NCBI GenBank assembly: GCA_947063875.1
Contig: CAMSTY010000027.1
Location: 1-44,239 of the forward strand
Reading direction: 5' to 3'
Length of the DNA stretch: 44,239 nucleotides
DNA from: an uncultured bacterium
GTDB lineage: Bacteria; Bacillota; Clostridia; Lachnospirales; Lachnospiraceae
This document shows, one piece after another, positions 44,040 to 44,239 of the stretch. A program made the position numbers and the translations under genes. The notes under the pieces were generated by a model that saw nothing but the letters and a program-made list of their open reading frames with translations, made no database searches and was not told the DNA's origin. Position 1 is the first letter of the stretch. Every line of letters begins with the position of its first letter.

Positions 44040-44207
44040 CATCATGAAATAATAGTAGTTATGTATTGTTATTCGTCCCTAATACTTCTATATAACTTCT
44101 AGTATATACCAATCAGTTTTAAAATTCAATTGTTTTCGATGTTTTTTCAAAAAATGTACTCTGTTAGACAAGAAGCATCTTCTAATAACTACTATTATAT
44201 CATGATG
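44040..44207. repeat. 23-base inverted repeats enclosing the promoter, candidate invertible switch
   Basis: The arms are 44040-44062 (starting CATCATGAAATAATAG) and 44185-44207 (ending CTATTATATCATGATG). They are complementary at 22 of 23 positions and enclose a 122-base segment. The only strong promoter for the second giant gene lies inside this segment. Arms of 20-25 bases around 120-200 bases with a promoter inside are typical of phase-variable invertons, for example in Clostridioides difficile. No target duplication is seen at the outer ends, which argues against a small transposon. Confidence 0.65.
44101..44129 (-). promoter_or_regulatory. promoter of the second giant surface protein gene
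   Basis: On the minus strand TTGAAT (plus 44124-44129) and TATACT (plus 44101-44106) have a 17-base spacer, matching the first paralogue's promoter. Transcription would start near 44094 and cross the left arm of the inverted repeat, giving a leader of about 145 bases. Inversion of the segment would point it away from the gene. Confidence 0.75.
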
Positions 44208-44239
44208 CCAGGGATAAAAATGAAAAACCCATCCAGGTG

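Noticed and set aside
44040..44207. A miniature transposon with terminal inverted repeats
   Set aside because: No target duplication at the outer ends, and the interior carries the gene's own promoter, which is homologous to that of the first paralogue; an invertible segment fits better.

Overview
The window looks like a gut Lachnospiraceae-type (Clostridia, Bacillota) chromosome. The evidence is moderate GC, strong AGGAGG ribosome sites, sigma-A promoters with 17-base spacers, LPxTG surface proteins, and a housekeeping backbone of guaA, rlmD, pcrA and ridA typical of that group. Species cannot be fixed from the sequence. Two compact integrated and mobilizable elements (IMEs) interrupt the backbone, and two giant tandem cell-wall-anchored proteins fill the right third.

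Layout. 1-151: chromosome left of the first element, with a hairpin that may be the displaced guaA terminator. 152-10637: IME1, inserted in the 3' end of guaA by a tyrosine integrase. It carries a HEPN-like protein, a PstI/BsuBI-type restriction-modification pair, a MobV relaxase, two small mobilization-region genes, a frameshifted RepA-like ATPase, a ribbon-helix-helix protein, integrase, a small excisionase-like protein and a divergent XRE regulator. 10625-13568: guaA and a DUF4349 lipoprotein. 13817-14090: a broken remnant. 14115-25650: IME2, inserted by a large serine recombinase in the codons for VETVVLLS near the end of rlmD. It carries regulators, a second MobV relaxase with a recognisable oriT, a SF3 helicase plus CHC2 primase module, and a five-gene cargo operon (small HTH, unknown 146-aa protein, zinc-ribbon membrane protein, SPFH-GYF protein, DUF4062 protein). 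25338-30880: rlmD (now carrying an element-encoded C-terminal tail), a small membrane protein, pcrA, ridA and a small coiled-coil protein. 31063-43947: two paralogous LPKTG-anchored proteins of about 2,100 residues.

How the parts work together. Both IMEs encode integration, a MobV relaxase and an oriT-like site but no mating channel, so each probably borrows a conjugative helper. IME1 carries phage-defence-type cargo (R-M plus HEPN). IME2 carries a membrane-associated cassette that I cannot match to a named system; it resembles the YdjG/YdjI membrane-stress proteins combined with a DUF4062 protein.

The best candidates for something new are four. (1) A portable 95-residue C-terminal tail that would switch partner between RlmD and the serine recombinase as IME2 integrates and excises. 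(2) The five-gene SPFH/zinc-ribbon/DUF4062 cargo operon. (3) A 23-bp inverted repeat pair around the promoter of the second giant surface protein, with the geometry of an invertible phase-variation switch. (4) Two MobV oriT-like sites sharing the core AGTGGG/TT in two unrelated elements.
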